Assembly: GCA_028821605.1 (NCBI GenBank)
Contig: JAPPFM010000059.1
Location: 62,001 to 126,000 of the forward strand
DNA from: Candidatus Poribacteria bacterium
GTDB lineage: Bacteria > Poribacteria > WGA-4E > WGA-3G
Reading direction: 5' to 3'
DNA: 64,000 nt
The translations under genes were made by a program, and so were the position numbers. The notes below the pieces were generated by a model. It searched no databases, had not been told where the DNA came from, and saw only the letters and a list, made by a program, of their open reading frames with translations. Below, piece after piece: positions 11,101-18,779 of this stretch. The first letter of the stretch is position 1, and each line of letters starts with the position of its first letter.

Positions 11101-12843
11101 GTTGCCTTGGATTCACCGCGAGAACAAAAAACAACAATGCTTGTTGGAAGTGATGATGCTGTCAAAGTCTGGCTCAACGGGGTTTTGGTTCACAACAATC
11201 CTGTAAACCGCGGTGCGGGTGATTTTCAAGATCAGTTCCCTGTCACCTTGAAAAAAGGAACAAACACTTTGTTAATTGCTGTCTATGAGAGAGGCGGTGG
11301 TTGGAGCGGCTTTTTCGGGTTTGAAACTGGTACGGACTATACAATTATACCCGCCGATACCAGATTTTCGCTTTCCACAGAAACCACACGTTTTGCAACT
11401 GGGGATACATTTACTCTCTATCTAAATACAAAAGGTGTCGACGATTTAGCAGGATGGCAATCCGATATTATATTTGACCCAGTTGTACTAAAAGCAAACA
11501 GCGTGAAGGACGGCAATTTTCTGAGGCAGGGTGGGGGACGAACCCACTTTTTGGAAGGCGCGATTGATAACACAGAAGGGAGAATCACCGGTGTGGGTTC
11601 AGCGCGGATCTCAGAAGGGGGAGCAGACGGTGATGGCACACTGCTTTCCGTCACATTCACGGCGAAAGCTGCCGGAGAAACACGAGTTGCACTGCGTGAG
11701 TTCCAAGCCGGTTCCAGTACTGGCAAAGCAATGCCATCTGCTTCGCCTGATATAACTATTACTGTGGGGGACCCGTCTACCTTAGATGTCAGCGATACCG
11801 CGTTCTCCCTTTCCACAGATACAGCGTCCGTCCACCTCGGCGATACCTTCACGCTTCGCCTCAGGGCAAAAGATATTACCGATTTAGCGGGATGGCAATC
11901 TGACATTGCATTCGATCCTGCTGTGCTTGAAGCAGTTGAGGTGAGCGAAGGCGACTTTCTGAAGGCAGAGGGTATAAGTACCTTTTTCGGCACTGGCACG
12001 ATTGACAACACCACTGGTAAAATCACCAACGTAAGCACAGCACGGTTCAAGGGTGGGGTCAGCGGCACCGGCACGCTGCTATCAATCATATTTACAGCGA
12101 AGGCTGTCGGAGAAACACGTGTAACGTTTAGCAACTTTTATGCGGGCTCCAGCAGCACTGAGGTAATTCCCTCAGACACCCCCGAAATTGCCATTACTGT
12201 TGAAGACAGTGCGTTCCTCACTTCGGATGTAAACCGAGACGATCAAGTGAACGTTCTCGATCTAATTCTGGTGGCACAACTCTTGGGTTCCACTGCATCC
12301 GGGGACAGTCGAGCTGATGTTAACGGTGACGGAACTATTAACGTTTTGGATCTAATCGTTGTTGCACAACATTTGGGTGAGTCAACCGAGGGGGCTGCTC
12401 CTTCTAATGTTGCGGCTATAGACAGCTTGGGACTAAACCCTGCGATGATTCAGGCATGGATAGCACAAGCACAAATTGAAAATGATGGATCGCTCGCTTT
12501 CCAACAGGGTATTGCTAAACTTGAGCAGCTTTTGGCGTTGTTCATTCCAGAAGAGACGGCTTTACTTCACAACTACCCAAATCCGTTCAATCCTGAAACG
12601 TGGATACCCTACCAACTCGCGGAACCCGCGGAAGTCACGGTGCATATCTATGCCACGAATGGTATCTTGGTGCGGACGTTGGCGTTGGGTTACCAACCCG
12701 CCGGTATCTATCAGTATCAGAGTCGAGCGGCATATTGGGATGGCAAAAATGAGGTCGGTGAATCTGTGGCAAGTGGTGTCTATTTTTACACCCTCACAGC
12801 AGGCGACTTCACTGCCACGAGAAAAATGTTGATCAGGAAGTGA
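8173..12843 (+). CDS. cytochrome c - LRR - PA14-like - double cohesin - dockerin surface protein (unit 2, gene B)
   Basis: ATG 8173 follows GAAGGAG. This 1556-residue protein is the intact version of the frameshifted gene at 1545. Order: signal peptide (1-25); PSCyt1-like domain with CSGCH (C41-C44-H45); a roughly 300-residue linker domain; a second haem-type motif CIGCH (C408-C411-H412); LRR array (about 571-866); PA14-like (about 887-1059); cohesin-like domain 1 (about 1062-1198) and 2 (about 1209-1343), both containing LAGWQSDI.FDP.VL; dockerin-like calcium loops DVNRDDQVN and DVNGDGTIN (about 1351-1404); FlgD-like C-terminal domain (about 1464-1556, NYPNPFNPETW). The motifs imply a secreted, haem-bearing scaffold protein. 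The combination of redox, repeat-recognition and cellulosome-type docking modules is odd, and its function cannot be assigned. Confidence 0.9.
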   Translation: MKGWKNFIKISILLILILGYQTTEAQQDLAQQAYEILDHNCSGCHGEHGTFTEQLIIRSSQELIETGAIIPGNPNDSKFYQRLIETDLARRMPLNAPPLTQEALNTIHQWIQTGATDWTTFTRPDIDFITPNQVLETIEGHVESLAPFDRAFARYFTLTHLYNAGETTEALRAYSVALSKLVNSLSWGFEVKKPTPIDPSGTIFHIDLRHYEWDIRNEAWTQIEREYPYKIEFDSETQANLNEKLTNLREEMRCEVPFVHVDWFLATASLPPLYHDILDLPETDRELERDLDVNVARNIQSAPGVRVWRAGFNDSGVSTNNRVVERHTSRYGAYWKSYDFAGSVGAQDIFTHPLSFAPDGGEIIFNLPNGLQAYYISDASGSRINVAPTTIVSNPAASDPAVRNGLSCIGCHTEGMKTFEDTVRTTVQRAQNPRFDKEQALRLYVEKAVMDALVKDDKIRYETALRATGGIPGGIEPVHRFHEVFHDPLNASYAAAAVGLETDVFLQEIREKSSLQNLGLTGLIDGGNVQRDTWTDRFDEVIAALNSPDDPSIITPVVVDRTQPTPTGAVYIPDVNLRAAIEETLGKVPGASITTEDMARLTRLEADERGIRDLTGLEYAINLERIEFRRNEISDLSPLTGLTRLNNIKLRGNRITDVSPLADLTNVDWLGLEENAITDLSPLKELIKLNGIGISGNPIADVSPLTSLISLEGIDAWRTPISDFSPLAKLPRLRWIGFGNDRSVSTIPSLKGLKSLRRLEISDCNISDLSALAELTQLEWLTLVNNLISDVSPLSHLKDLEHLNLDANVISDVSPLAKLTKLKVLYLENNAISDVSPLKDLTNLERLDLRNNAISDFSPLDGLPEETFIRMEGNQGFLVRGSRKITGPWLWMIAPTGERGGANAAASGIDFLAQMSDGAVTELKIATNGATEGNLVGNKVWTIGELSPTGGNNINDMANDTRLGSGDINDHVAYGSVALDSPREQKTTMLVGSDDAVKVWLNGVLVHNNPVNRGAGDFQDQFPVTLKKGTNTLLIAVYERGGGWSGFFGFETGTDYTIIPADTRFSLSTETTRFATGDTFTLYLNTKGVDDLAGWQSDIIFDPVVLKANSVKDGNFLRQGGGRTHFLEGAIDNTEGRITGVGSARISEGGADGDGTLLSVTFTAKAAGETRVALREFQAGSSTGKAMPSASPDITITVGDPSTLDVSDTAFSLSTDTASVHLGDTFTLRLRAKDITDLAGWQSDIAFDPAVLEAVEVSEGDFLKAEGISTFFGTGTIDNTTGKITNVSTARFKGGVSGTGTLLSIIFTAKAVGETRVTFSNFYAGSSSTEVIPSDTPEIAITVEDSAFLTSDVNRDDQVNVLDLILVAQLLGSTASGDSRADVNGDGTINVLDLIVVAQHLGESTEGAAPSNVAAIDSLGLNPAMIQAWIAQAQIENDGSLAFQQGIAKLEQLLALFIPEETALLHNYPNPFNPETWIPYQLAEPAEVTVHIYATNGILVRTLALGYQPAGIYQYQSRAAYWDGKNEVGESVASGVYFYTLTAGDFTATRKMLIRK

Positions 12844-12854
12844 AGAATGGTCTG

Positions 12855-13232
12855 CTATTCCGCCGATGGTTGATTGCTGTAAAAACCGAGAAAGGCAATA
12901 TCGCGTAAGCCTCGAAAAAGTCGTCGTCGAATCTGAAAACGGCTCTTTGCCCAACCCTCTACATATCGCACTGCATCGCGTGGTGGGAGTTGTGTAAAAC
13001 GACACAACTTCCCTTTGAAAAGCAGCGGTCCCCATTGGAATAGATGTAGTCCAAAACGGAGTTGCCGCTGCAACGTTTTGGGCAGTTGCTGGGCGAACGT
13101 GTCAATAGCGATGATAGGCGTATCCAATGCGGTATCGCATGGAACCCCTACCATATACGCGCATACGGATTTAAGGATCTCATGTTCGACTTCAGTGAAA
13201 AAGTAGGTGGCTTTCGGCGGTGCCCTAAACAT
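12855..13232 (-). CDS. gluconate 2-dehydrogenase subunit 3-like protein
   Basis: A 125-residue product starting MFRAPPKATYFFTEVEHEIL. The start ATG overlaps the upstream gene's stop in ATGTTTAG, indicating translational coupling. The pattern FTEVEHEILKSVC...DTFAQQLP....LRFGLHLFQW resembles the small subunit 3 family (PF13618-like) that usually partners a flavin-containing GMC-type sugar dehydrogenase. The usual twin-arginine signal is not visible, and no GMC dehydrogenase lies in the window. Coupling to a sugar isomerase/epimerase fits a role in sugar oxidation, but that is inference. It ends 12 bases from the convergent cohesin-protein gene. Confidence 0.6.
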   Translation of the reverse strand: MFRAPPKATYFFTEVEHEILKSVCAYMVGVPCDTALDTPIIAIDTFAQQLPKTLQRQLRFGLHLFQWGPLLFKGKLCRFTQLPPRDAVRYVEGWAKSRFQIRRRLFRGLRDIAFLGFYSNQPSAE

Positions 13233-14148
13233 CGGCTTGCTCACTCGATTGCGACAAAGACGCACACAATTCTCGTGCCTCTACCACCAGTTCCGCTTCA
13301 CAGGGACGAATCTCTAATACCTTCAAAATATCTGACGGCAGCTGCTTAAAGAGTTCGTCCCACTCAAGATCACCGGTCCCCGGTGGATGATACGCCCCAA
13401 GTCCTTTCAGATCGTGCAGGTTCACGCCGACGAGGTGTTCAGCATACTGCTCAAGCCATATATCCGCCCAGCATACGCCGAGTTTCTCCTGCAACACAGC
13501 ATGCCCCATGTCGTGCCAGTAACGCATTGGGCTGCCGTAAAACTTCTCAAGGAACAGTCCAACCTCGTCAAAATTCGGGATTTGGTAATAATGCGGACGG
13601 TTTTCAATAGCGATACAGAGTTCCATTCTCAAGGCGCATTCGTTTAATTCGTCAAGACTCCGTAACACTGCGTCTTGGTGTTTCGCTTCCTTACGTTTCC
13701 GCCACTCGGTGGCTTCGGTCACTTTTTGATCAAAAGCTTCAAACTCACGCTCGCCATAATTATATAGGTCTCTCATTAGATAGGACCTATCGTAAGTGTC
13801 AACTTCACCGAGATGGAGGACTACAATCGGCACCTCCAATTCAACGGCAAGCTCCATCGTTTGGAGGGTACGACGGACAGCCTCTTCCCGTTCGTCCGTA
13901 TTGAGACTGGAAAGTAAAATTTTGTCTTTCTCTGCTTCTGTCTGTGACGTTCCGGGCAGGATAGGACAGAAGTTGTGGATCGAACAGGCCGGTCTTTCTC
14001 GAAGGGATGGTTTGAGCTGCTCTAATTGATCCGGTGTGAGATGCCGACTAAGTTCAATTGCCTCAAAGCCGAGGTCTTCAAGTTCATCAAACAGAACAGC
14101 ACCGTCTTGCTGTTTCAAGGCATTCCACAGTGTTGAAATCGCTAACAT
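13225..14148 (-). CDS. sugar phosphate isomerase/epimerase (TIM barrel, AP endonuclease 2 family)
   Basis: Start ATG 14148 (MLAISTLWNALKQQDGAVLF) was chosen because it sits directly after an AAGGAACATTAAAAGA leader; upstream in-frame codons fall in a repeat. The 307-residue product shows the xylose-isomerase-like TIM-barrel pattern: FEAIELSRHL, IVVLHLGEVDTYDRS, metal-binding candidates E and H in CIAIENRPHYYQIP, WHDMGHAVL and VGVNLHDLKGLGAYHPPGTGDLEW, ending with VLEIRPCEAELVVEA. This family isomerises or epimerises sugars or inositols using a divalent metal. Substrate unknown. Overlaps the downstream subunit-3-like gene by 8 bases. Cytoplasmic; no signal peptide. Confidence 0.75.
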   Translation of the reverse strand: MLAISTLWNALKQQDGAVLFDELEDLGFEAIELSRHLTPDQLEQLKPSLRERPACSIHNFCPILPGTSQTEAEKDKILLSSLNTDEREEAVRRTLQTMELAVELEVPIVVLHLGEVDTYDRSYLMRDLYNYGEREFEAFDQKVTEATEWRKRKEAKHQDAVLRSLDELNECALRMELCIAIENRPHYYQIPNFDEVGLFLEKFYGSPMRYWHDMGHAVLQEKLGVCWADIWLEQYAEHLVGVNLHDLKGLGAYHPPGTGDLEWDELFKQLPSDILKVLEIRPCEAELVVEARELCASLSQSSEQADV

Positions 14149-14242
14149 TCTTTTAATGTTCCTTGCGGTTCGTTGAGGAAGGACGTAGCAGGAAAGCCCC
14201 ATTCCGTATATCCGGTTTCCCGCCCGTTGGTTGGGTTTATCT
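14149..14242 (-). repeat. dispersed leader repeat with ribosome-binding site, copy 1
   Basis: On the minus strand the core CCTCAACGAACCGCAAGGAA (14159-14178) ends in an AAGGAA ribosome-binding site directly before the isomerase start. A further part, with AAACCCAACCAACGGG and GGATATACGG, is shared with the copy at 59524-59610. Confidence 0.75.
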
Positions 14243-14285
14243 GCTTTGTCAATCCCCAGCAATTCGTAAAAAGAGCATCCACCTC

Positions 14286-14318
14286 TTACCGACAACTGAC
14301 AACCGATAACTGACTACT
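14286..14318. repeat. heptameric repeat tract at the purN stop codon
   Basis: Imperfect 7-base units of the type ACTGACA / ACCGATA (CGACAACTGACAACCGATAA). On the minus strand the tract supplies the TAG stop of purN. Related tracts lie near 22465, 36811, 37050-37183, 43362, 44467, 45253, 48493 and 50481. Confidence 0.7.
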
Positions 14319-14916
14319 GCACGATTACTTTTCGTCCTTCAACCTTCAATCTACCCTGTGCGTACCATTTAATAACCTCAGGATAGAGTTTATGTTCTTC
14401 AACCTGAATTCGGTTATGCAAACTCTCCTCGTCGTCCGTATCCAGAACGGGAACGGCGGACTGCGCAATGATAGGACCGGAATCCACATCTTCATCAACA
14501 AAGTGAACGGTGACACCCGCTATTTTCACACCATAAGCCAATGTATCAGCAACAGGATGCGCGCCCGGAAATGCTGGTAAGAGTGTGGGATGGACATTGA
14601 TAATTCGGTTCCGGTACTTGCGCACGAAGGGGGGTTGAAACAATTTCATGAAGCCCGCAAGGACAATTAATTCGACACTGTATTGTTCGACGAGCCTTGA
14701 GATTTCTGCGTCAAAGTCTTGGCGACTCTCAAAATTTTGGGTTTTTACAACATGTGTCGGTATACCTGCACGTTTTGCGCGTGTGAGCGCGTAAGCCTTG
14801 CGTCGATCACTGATCACAACAGCGATCTCAATACCACTCGTTTCGTCTTGATGTAGCTGCTCAATCAGGGTTTGCAGGTTGGTTCCACTCCCTGAAACGA
14901 GGACTGCGATCTTCAA
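14314..14916 (-). CDS. purN: phosphoribosylglycinamide formyltransferase (GART)
   Basis: Third step of purine synthesis: transfers a formyl group from 10-formyl-tetrahydrofolate to glycinamide ribonucleotide. TTG 14916 is chosen as start (LKIAVLVSGSGTNLQTL) because AAAGGA lies 7 bases upstream and the family begins with this strand; a longer frame would run into the preceding gene. The 200-residue length is typical. The phosphate-binding GSGTN loop, the catalytic segment INVHPTLLPAFPGAHPV (Asn and His) and VDEDVDSGPII (catalytic Asp) are all present. It follows the double-VWA gene by 10 bases on the same strand, so they are probably co-transcribed although functionally unrelated. The stop codon falls in a heptamer repeat. 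Confidence 0.95.
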   Translation of the reverse strand: MKIAVLVSGSGTNLQTLIEQLHQDETSGIEIAVVISDRRKAYALTRAKRAGIPTHVVKTQNFESRQDFDAEISRLVEQYSVELIVLAGFMKLFQPPFVRKYRNRIINVHPTLLPAFPGAHPVADTLAYGVKIAGVTVHFVDEDVDSGPIIAQSAVPVLDTDDEESLHNRIQVEEHKLYPEVIKWYAQGRLKVEGRKVIVQ

Positions 14917-14926
14917 TCTTGATCCT

Positions 14927-16699
14927 TTACCAGTACGAATTGTTTGTTGTATGTCCCTCTGGGATAGGCACCCAGACCCCACCAGTTTTTTCCGCCACCT
15001 CCTGTTGGAAATCATCGTAAGTGCCGACGACGCTGACGAGGATCTGCTTCTGCTCTAACATTTGGATAATCGCGAGGGGTGAGTATTCACCTTTTGCGGG
15101 TTCATCTGTAACGAGAATAAAATAGGGTTGTGCATTCGATCGGAGTTTTAGCCGTCGTATCCCTTCCGCCACAGCGTCTAATAACATCTCATTTTCCCGG
15201 CACGGCAGTTCAATAATCTTCCGAATCTTCTCCAGTTTTTGCGGCGGATTAAAAACGTTGACCATGTTCATAGATGCGCGCGATCGGAAACGCACCACAC
15301 CTATCTGATAGTCCACAAAGGCGTTATCCCAATCACGAACGAGAATCTCAAGTTGCTTCAAAAAATGCGGGAGTTTCTCATCCATACTCTTGCTACCGTC
15401 AACGAAGAGGACAATATCGACTGGGGTGCTGCCGCTCAGTTTCAACGCGATATCCCCGACTTTTGTAACATTTGCCCACTGCGCTTGGCGTAATGACACG
15501 GCTTTATTTCTTGGATGCATCGATGTATGAGTTTGCGGCGGCTTTTTGCGTTTTGGATCTTCCGGAATGAGATGCCACTTACCACCTGTCTCAGAGGCAA
15601 GTGCCTGATGTTCCTCAAGCGGAAGACCGAGGACATTCACATAGATACCGAACTCTCGGCAGTACGCAACGGCATCTTTCAGTTTAAGCCCCTTTAGGCT
15701 TGTAAAAGGTTCATCGGTAACAAGAATAAAATGCCGCTTGGATGTCGCCCGGAATCGGAGTTCTTTGACCGTTTGCACAATAGCATCTAAAGCGTTTTCG
15801 TCCTGATGGGTGTAAATCGCTTGAAGGGTGCGTTTGTATTTCGCGTAACTCTTTGTTAGTTGGACGACTGTGATGACGTTTTCTTTCTTACGCGCCCAAA
15901 ATTCTGTCACACCGAGCGCGTAATCTATCTTGGAGGCTTTGTATACATCCACCATTTCATGCAAATGTGCTATAACGGACTTGATATTATCCCCCATGCT
16001 ACCGCTGGCATCAATGACAAAGACCACGTCAATTGGACCGCCCTCGCTTGTCTCCACAATCTCCTGTGCGAGTTTTCTCATAAGCCTCGGAAAGGAAACA
16101 TGCGGTAGTGCTTCCCGTTTTTCCTGAACCTCTGCCAATTGTGCTGGAGATAGTCCTTCCTCCTCTTCCACTATTTTAAGTGTCGTAACTTGTGGGGCAC
16201 GTTGAATCCTCGGTGGACCAGGACGTTTCGCCCCGAAGGTCGTATCGCCTGCTGGACTTGCAGCTTCCGTTTTCGCCAAATTCCCTTCAACATCCTGAAG
16301 TGTACGGACAGCAGTACTGACCTCATTCCAGTTTTCTCTGGACAGATCCAGAGATGTCGATGGATTTTCCGTCTCAACTTCGGTTTGCAAACTACGTCCT
16401 AAGGCAGGACGTGGCGTTTCGGTATCCACCGTAACAGGCGTTGCAAGAGACGGCGGTAATTCCCCAGTACTGACATCCGGTTTTATAAATTCATGCTCAA
16501 GCGCGCGAAGACGCGGCGAAACCTTTTTCAATGGTGTCTTCGGTCGAGCAGTGTTTTCGACTGAAATAAGCTCTGCCGTTAGATTCACCTTCTCTGATAC
16601 TATTGGCTGATTTTTCACCACGAAGTAGAACGTCGTGATGAAAAAAAAGAGATGGAATATCAGCGAAATGAACAACGCTTTGCGAGTTACTGATTTCAT
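14927..16699 (-). CDS. membrane-anchored protein with two von Willebrand A domains
   Basis: The 590-residue product has one N-terminal membrane segment (LFISLIFHLFFFITTFYFVV) followed by a long Pro/Thr-rich periplasmic linker. VWA domain 1 has MIDAS motif DASGS (about residue 229) and VTDEPFTS; VWA domain 2 has DGSKS (about 433) and VTDEPAKGEYS. The two domains appear to be duplicates (FILVTDEP in both; GGKWHLIPE against GGVWVPIPE). MIDAS-type VWA domains bind a divalent metal and usually mediate protein-protein contact. The start of the protein resembles a TonB-family N-terminus, but no TonB C-terminal domain is seen. It lies 209 bases downstream of the ECF sigma/anti-sigma pair and may be part of that regulon; target unknown. 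Confidence 0.8.
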   Translation of the reverse strand: MKSVTRKALFISLIFHLFFFITTFYFVVKNQPIVSEKVNLTAELISVENTARPKTPLKKVSPRLRALEHEFIKPDVSTGELPPSLATPVTVDTETPRPALGRSLQTEVETENPSTSLDLSRENWNEVSTAVRTLQDVEGNLAKTEAASPAGDTTFGAKRPGPPRIQRAPQVTTLKIVEEEEGLSPAQLAEVQEKREALPHVSFPRLMRKLAQEIVETSEGGPIDVVFVIDASGSMGDNIKSVIAHLHEMVDVYKASKIDYALGVTEFWARKKENVITVVQLTKSYAKYKRTLQAIYTHQDENALDAIVQTVKELRFRATSKRHFILVTDEPFTSLKGLKLKDAVAYCREFGIYVNVLGLPLEEHQALASETGGKWHLIPEDPKRKKPPQTHTSMHPRNKAVSLRQAQWANVTKVGDIALKLSGSTPVDIVLFVDGSKSMDEKLPHFLKQLEILVRDWDNAFVDYQIGVVRFRSRASMNMVNVFNPPQKLEKIRKIIELPCRENEMLLDAVAEGIRRLKLRSNAQPYFILVTDEPAKGEYSPLAIIQMLEQKQILVSVVGTYDDFQQEVAEKTGGVWVPIPEGHTTNNSYW

Positions 16700-16809
16700 T
16701 TTTTAGTGTGGGCAGCAATGTCGTGCGTACTAAGGAAAAATTTTACGGTGTAATACAGAAATATGTGGACATCTGCTAATAGGCGCACCTTGATGAAGAT
16801 TAAGATTTT

Positions 16810-16868
16810 AATTCGGTAATACAGAAGCAGTTATGTGGGTAGGTTTTCTAACCCCAAATTACCGAATT
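16810..16868. repeat. inverted repeat in the intergenic region before the VWA gene
   Basis: Perfect 11-base arms AATTCGGTAAT (16810-16820) and ATTACCGAATT (16858-16868) flank a 37-base centre. A related GTAATACAGAA...ATGTGG block occurs twice (about 16751 and 16816). No gene is visible in 16700-16908. The element resembles a small non-autonomous repeat or a regulatory palindrome. Confidence 0.55.
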
Positions 16869-16908
16869 CATCTGAGCGTGTCAACCTATAGTGTATCGTT
16901 AACGTAAC

Positions 16909-17511
16909 CTACTTCCGCTGAAGGTAGGTTGTCAGTAAACGTTTAGGTGGTTCGTGCTGAATAACCTCAAAAGAGATTAACTTTTCACCATCCAGCGCAT
17001 GCGATTTCTTCAATGCATGCACCGACTGTCCAAACCTATCACTGGGGGATTGGTAAAGTGTCGCTCCCACCATTGTAAAAACAGCGAAGGTCAATACAAA
17101 TATGTAAATTGGACTGCGTGTCCGAATATTGTAACGCAGCTTGTCAGCCAATGTCGAGGCGTGTTGCCCCCATCCAAGCGATGCTTCAATGAATTGCGTG
17201 GCACGGGACCAAAGCGACTCATGCTTCTTCTCATATTCTTTTGCTTCCGACACGCGCGTCATCACACTGTTCAGGAAGCCATCAGAAATTTCTACTTCGC
17301 CGCCGTGATGTAGGAAGTTGTCAACCTGCTGTAACGATTGGACCTGATTGGAACAGGAAACACACTGTTTGAGATGGTGTCGGATGAGATGGCGTTTCCA
17401 TACTGGTAATTCCTTATCAATGTAAGCGGAGAGTTCATCTGGACTTACGATTTGCGCTTCACATTTTGAACTACGTACATCTGGGAATTCGGTTTGTCTA
17501 TATTTTTTCAT
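16909..17511 (-). CDS. anti-sigma factor with zinc-finger N-terminus
   Basis: The 200-residue product starts at ATG 17511 (MKKYRQTEF), overlapping the end of the sigma factor gene by 14 bases; ATG 17517 is the alternative. The N-terminal SPDELSAYIDKELP...HLIRHHLKQCVSC carries the HxxxCxxC signature of the ZAS anti-sigma domain (residues about 50-60). One membrane span follows (IYIFVLTFAVFTMVGATLY, about 140-160), then a short external tail. The role is to hold the partner ECF sigma factor at the inner membrane until an envelope or redox signal releases it. Gene order and overlap strongly support pairing with the sigma gene. Confidence 0.85.
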   Translation of the reverse strand: MKKYRQTEFPDVRSSKCEAQIVSPDELSAYIDKELPVWKRHLIRHHLKQCVSCSNQVQSLQQVDNFLHHGGEVEISDGFLNSVMTRVSEAKEYEKKHESLWSRATQFIEASLGWGQHASTLADKLRYNIRTRSPIYIFVLTFAVFTMVGATLYQSPSDRFGQSVHALKKSHALDGEKLISFEVIQHEPPKRLLTTYLQRK

Positions 17512-18100
17512 TGACACTCTCCTCCGCGATTCCCGCTTTGATAAGCAGTTTTTTCATTTTTTGCCGAGCACGGTGAATCAATGCTTTAACAGCACCTACC
17601 GAGCATCCGAGAATTTCCGCAACCTCTTCATACCGCAGGTCTTGATATGTAACGAGCGTTAGTGCCACGCGTTGGTTTTCTGGTAACTGTGCCAATGCTT
17701 TTCGGATAATTTGTCTTTGTTCCTTTTTCTCTAAGAGTACGTCCGGCAGATAGCGGGTATCCCGCATGATGTCGGCGTGGTAAACATCTTCACCCTCTTC
17801 AACCAAGTCTTCCAAAAAACAGGTATTTCGGCGTGTGCGGTTCCGAATCTCGTTCCGAGACAAATTAGTGGCGATCGTATAAAGCCAACTTTTGAAGGAG
17901 GCCGTTGGTTCATAGCGGTTCGCACTCTTGAAGACCCGCAGGAACGTTTCTTGGGAGAGGTCCTCCGCCCGTTGATAATCGTCGATAGAACGGTGAATGT
18001 AGTTAATCAAGGGGTTCTGATACCTCCGTACCAGCAACTCGAAGGCACTCATATCCCCTTTACCACATTTCACCATCAAATCTTCATCTGAAACAAACAT
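17498..18100 (-). CDS. RNA polymerase ECF-type sigma factor (sigma-70 family)
   Basis: The start at ATG 18100 (MFVSDEDLMVKCGKGD) directly follows a leader-repeat ribosome-binding site (AAGGAACATAAAAAA). The 200-residue product has region 2 (FELLVRRYQNPLINYIHR, AEDLSQETFLRVFKS, FKSWLYTIATNLSRNEIR) and region 4 (LPENQRVALTLVTYQDLRYEEVAEILGCSVGAVKALIHRARQ, in two parts), with no region 1.1 or 3, as in ECF sigma factors. It directs RNA polymerase to a stress or envelope regulon. Its coding end overlaps the anti-sigma gene, so the two are made in balance. The regulon is unknown, though the downstream VWA gene is a candidate. Confidence 0.92.
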   Translation of the reverse strand: MFVSDEDLMVKCGKGDMSAFELLVRRYQNPLINYIHRSIDDYQRAEDLSQETFLRVFKSANRYEPTASFKSWLYTIATNLSRNEIRNRTRRNTCFLEDLVEEGEDVYHADIMRDTRYLPDVLLEKKEQRQIIRKALAQLPENQRVALTLVTYQDLRYEEVAEILGCSVGAVKALIHRARQKMKKLLIKAGIAEESVNEKI

Positions 18101-18129
18101 TTTTTTATGTTCCTTGCGGTTCGTTGAGG
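18101..18129 (-). repeat. leader repeat with ribosome-binding site, copy 2
   Basis: CCTCAACGAACCGCAAGGAA on the minus strand, directly followed by CATAAAAAA and the sigma-factor ATG. The upstream extension is more diverged than in copies 1, 4, 5 and 6. Confidence 0.75.
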
Positions 18130-18198
18130 CGTGAGACGATGCCCTCCCCATAGACTCAACCCATTCGTTTCTGTTAACGGGTGGAACCGCTATTTGGT

Positions 18199-18756
18199 TT
18201 ACGTATTCCCGTCAAAGTCTAATTGAAGTTTCAACTTAAGCTTCATCGCTGTTTTGTATGCGCTAACTGCTTCGCGTCGCTTGCCTTGAAATGTATAGAC
18301 TGCCCCAAGTTCAGAATGTAACTCAGGATGCTCCGGTATAAAACGGATGGCACGCGTATAAACCTCAACAGCCTCGTCGTAGCGTTTGAGCAAACGATAG
18401 GTCGCTGCAAGATTCAGGTGTGCTGTCGCTTCGGTTGGTTCGCACGCGACCGCCATCTTGTAGGCATCTACTGCTTTCTCATAGTCGCCCTGCATAAAAT
18501 AAGCCAAACCGAGATGGAAATGTGCTTCAGCGGATTCACGATTATGTTGAATTACCTGCTGAAATTCTTCGATTGCTTTCGCGTAGTTTCGGACATTTAA
18601 AGCATCCGCGCCCTGCTTCAGATGTTTAGCAGCGATTTGATGCGTGTGGATATCAAGGTGCCCCCGCTGAATGAGTTTCACTTGTGTCTCATTTGAAGAC
18701 ACAGCGGAATCTTCAGGTGTTAAGGCACGTTCCGTATCGGTTTTGGGGTCTTTCAT
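18199..18756 (-). CDS. TPR-repeat protein
   Basis: ATG 18756 (MKDPKTDTERALTPED) is chosen for its AGGAAAAG just upstream; a GTG at 18786 overlapping the preceding gene is possible. The 185-residue product has about three to four tetratricopeptide repeats from residue 55 on, with canonical spacing: AEAHFHLGLAYFMQGDYEKA, ATAHLNLAATYRLLKRYDEA, PELHSELGAVYTFQGKRREA. TPRs form protein-binding superhelices. No signal peptide or catalytic domain is present. It follows the FGE-like gene on the same strand with a 23-base gap. Role unknown. Confidence 0.8.
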   Translation of the reverse strand: MKDPKTDTERALTPEDSAVSSNETQVKLIQRGHLDIHTHQIAAKHLKQGADALNVRNYAKAIEEFQQVIQHNRESAEAHFHLGLAYFMQGDYEKAVDAYKMAVACEPTEATAHLNLAATYRLLKRYDEAVEVYTRAIRFIPEHPELHSELGAVYTFQGKRREAVSAYKTAMKLKLKLQLDFDGNT

Positions 18757-18779
18757 CTGTCTTTTCCTACAAGAACTAA

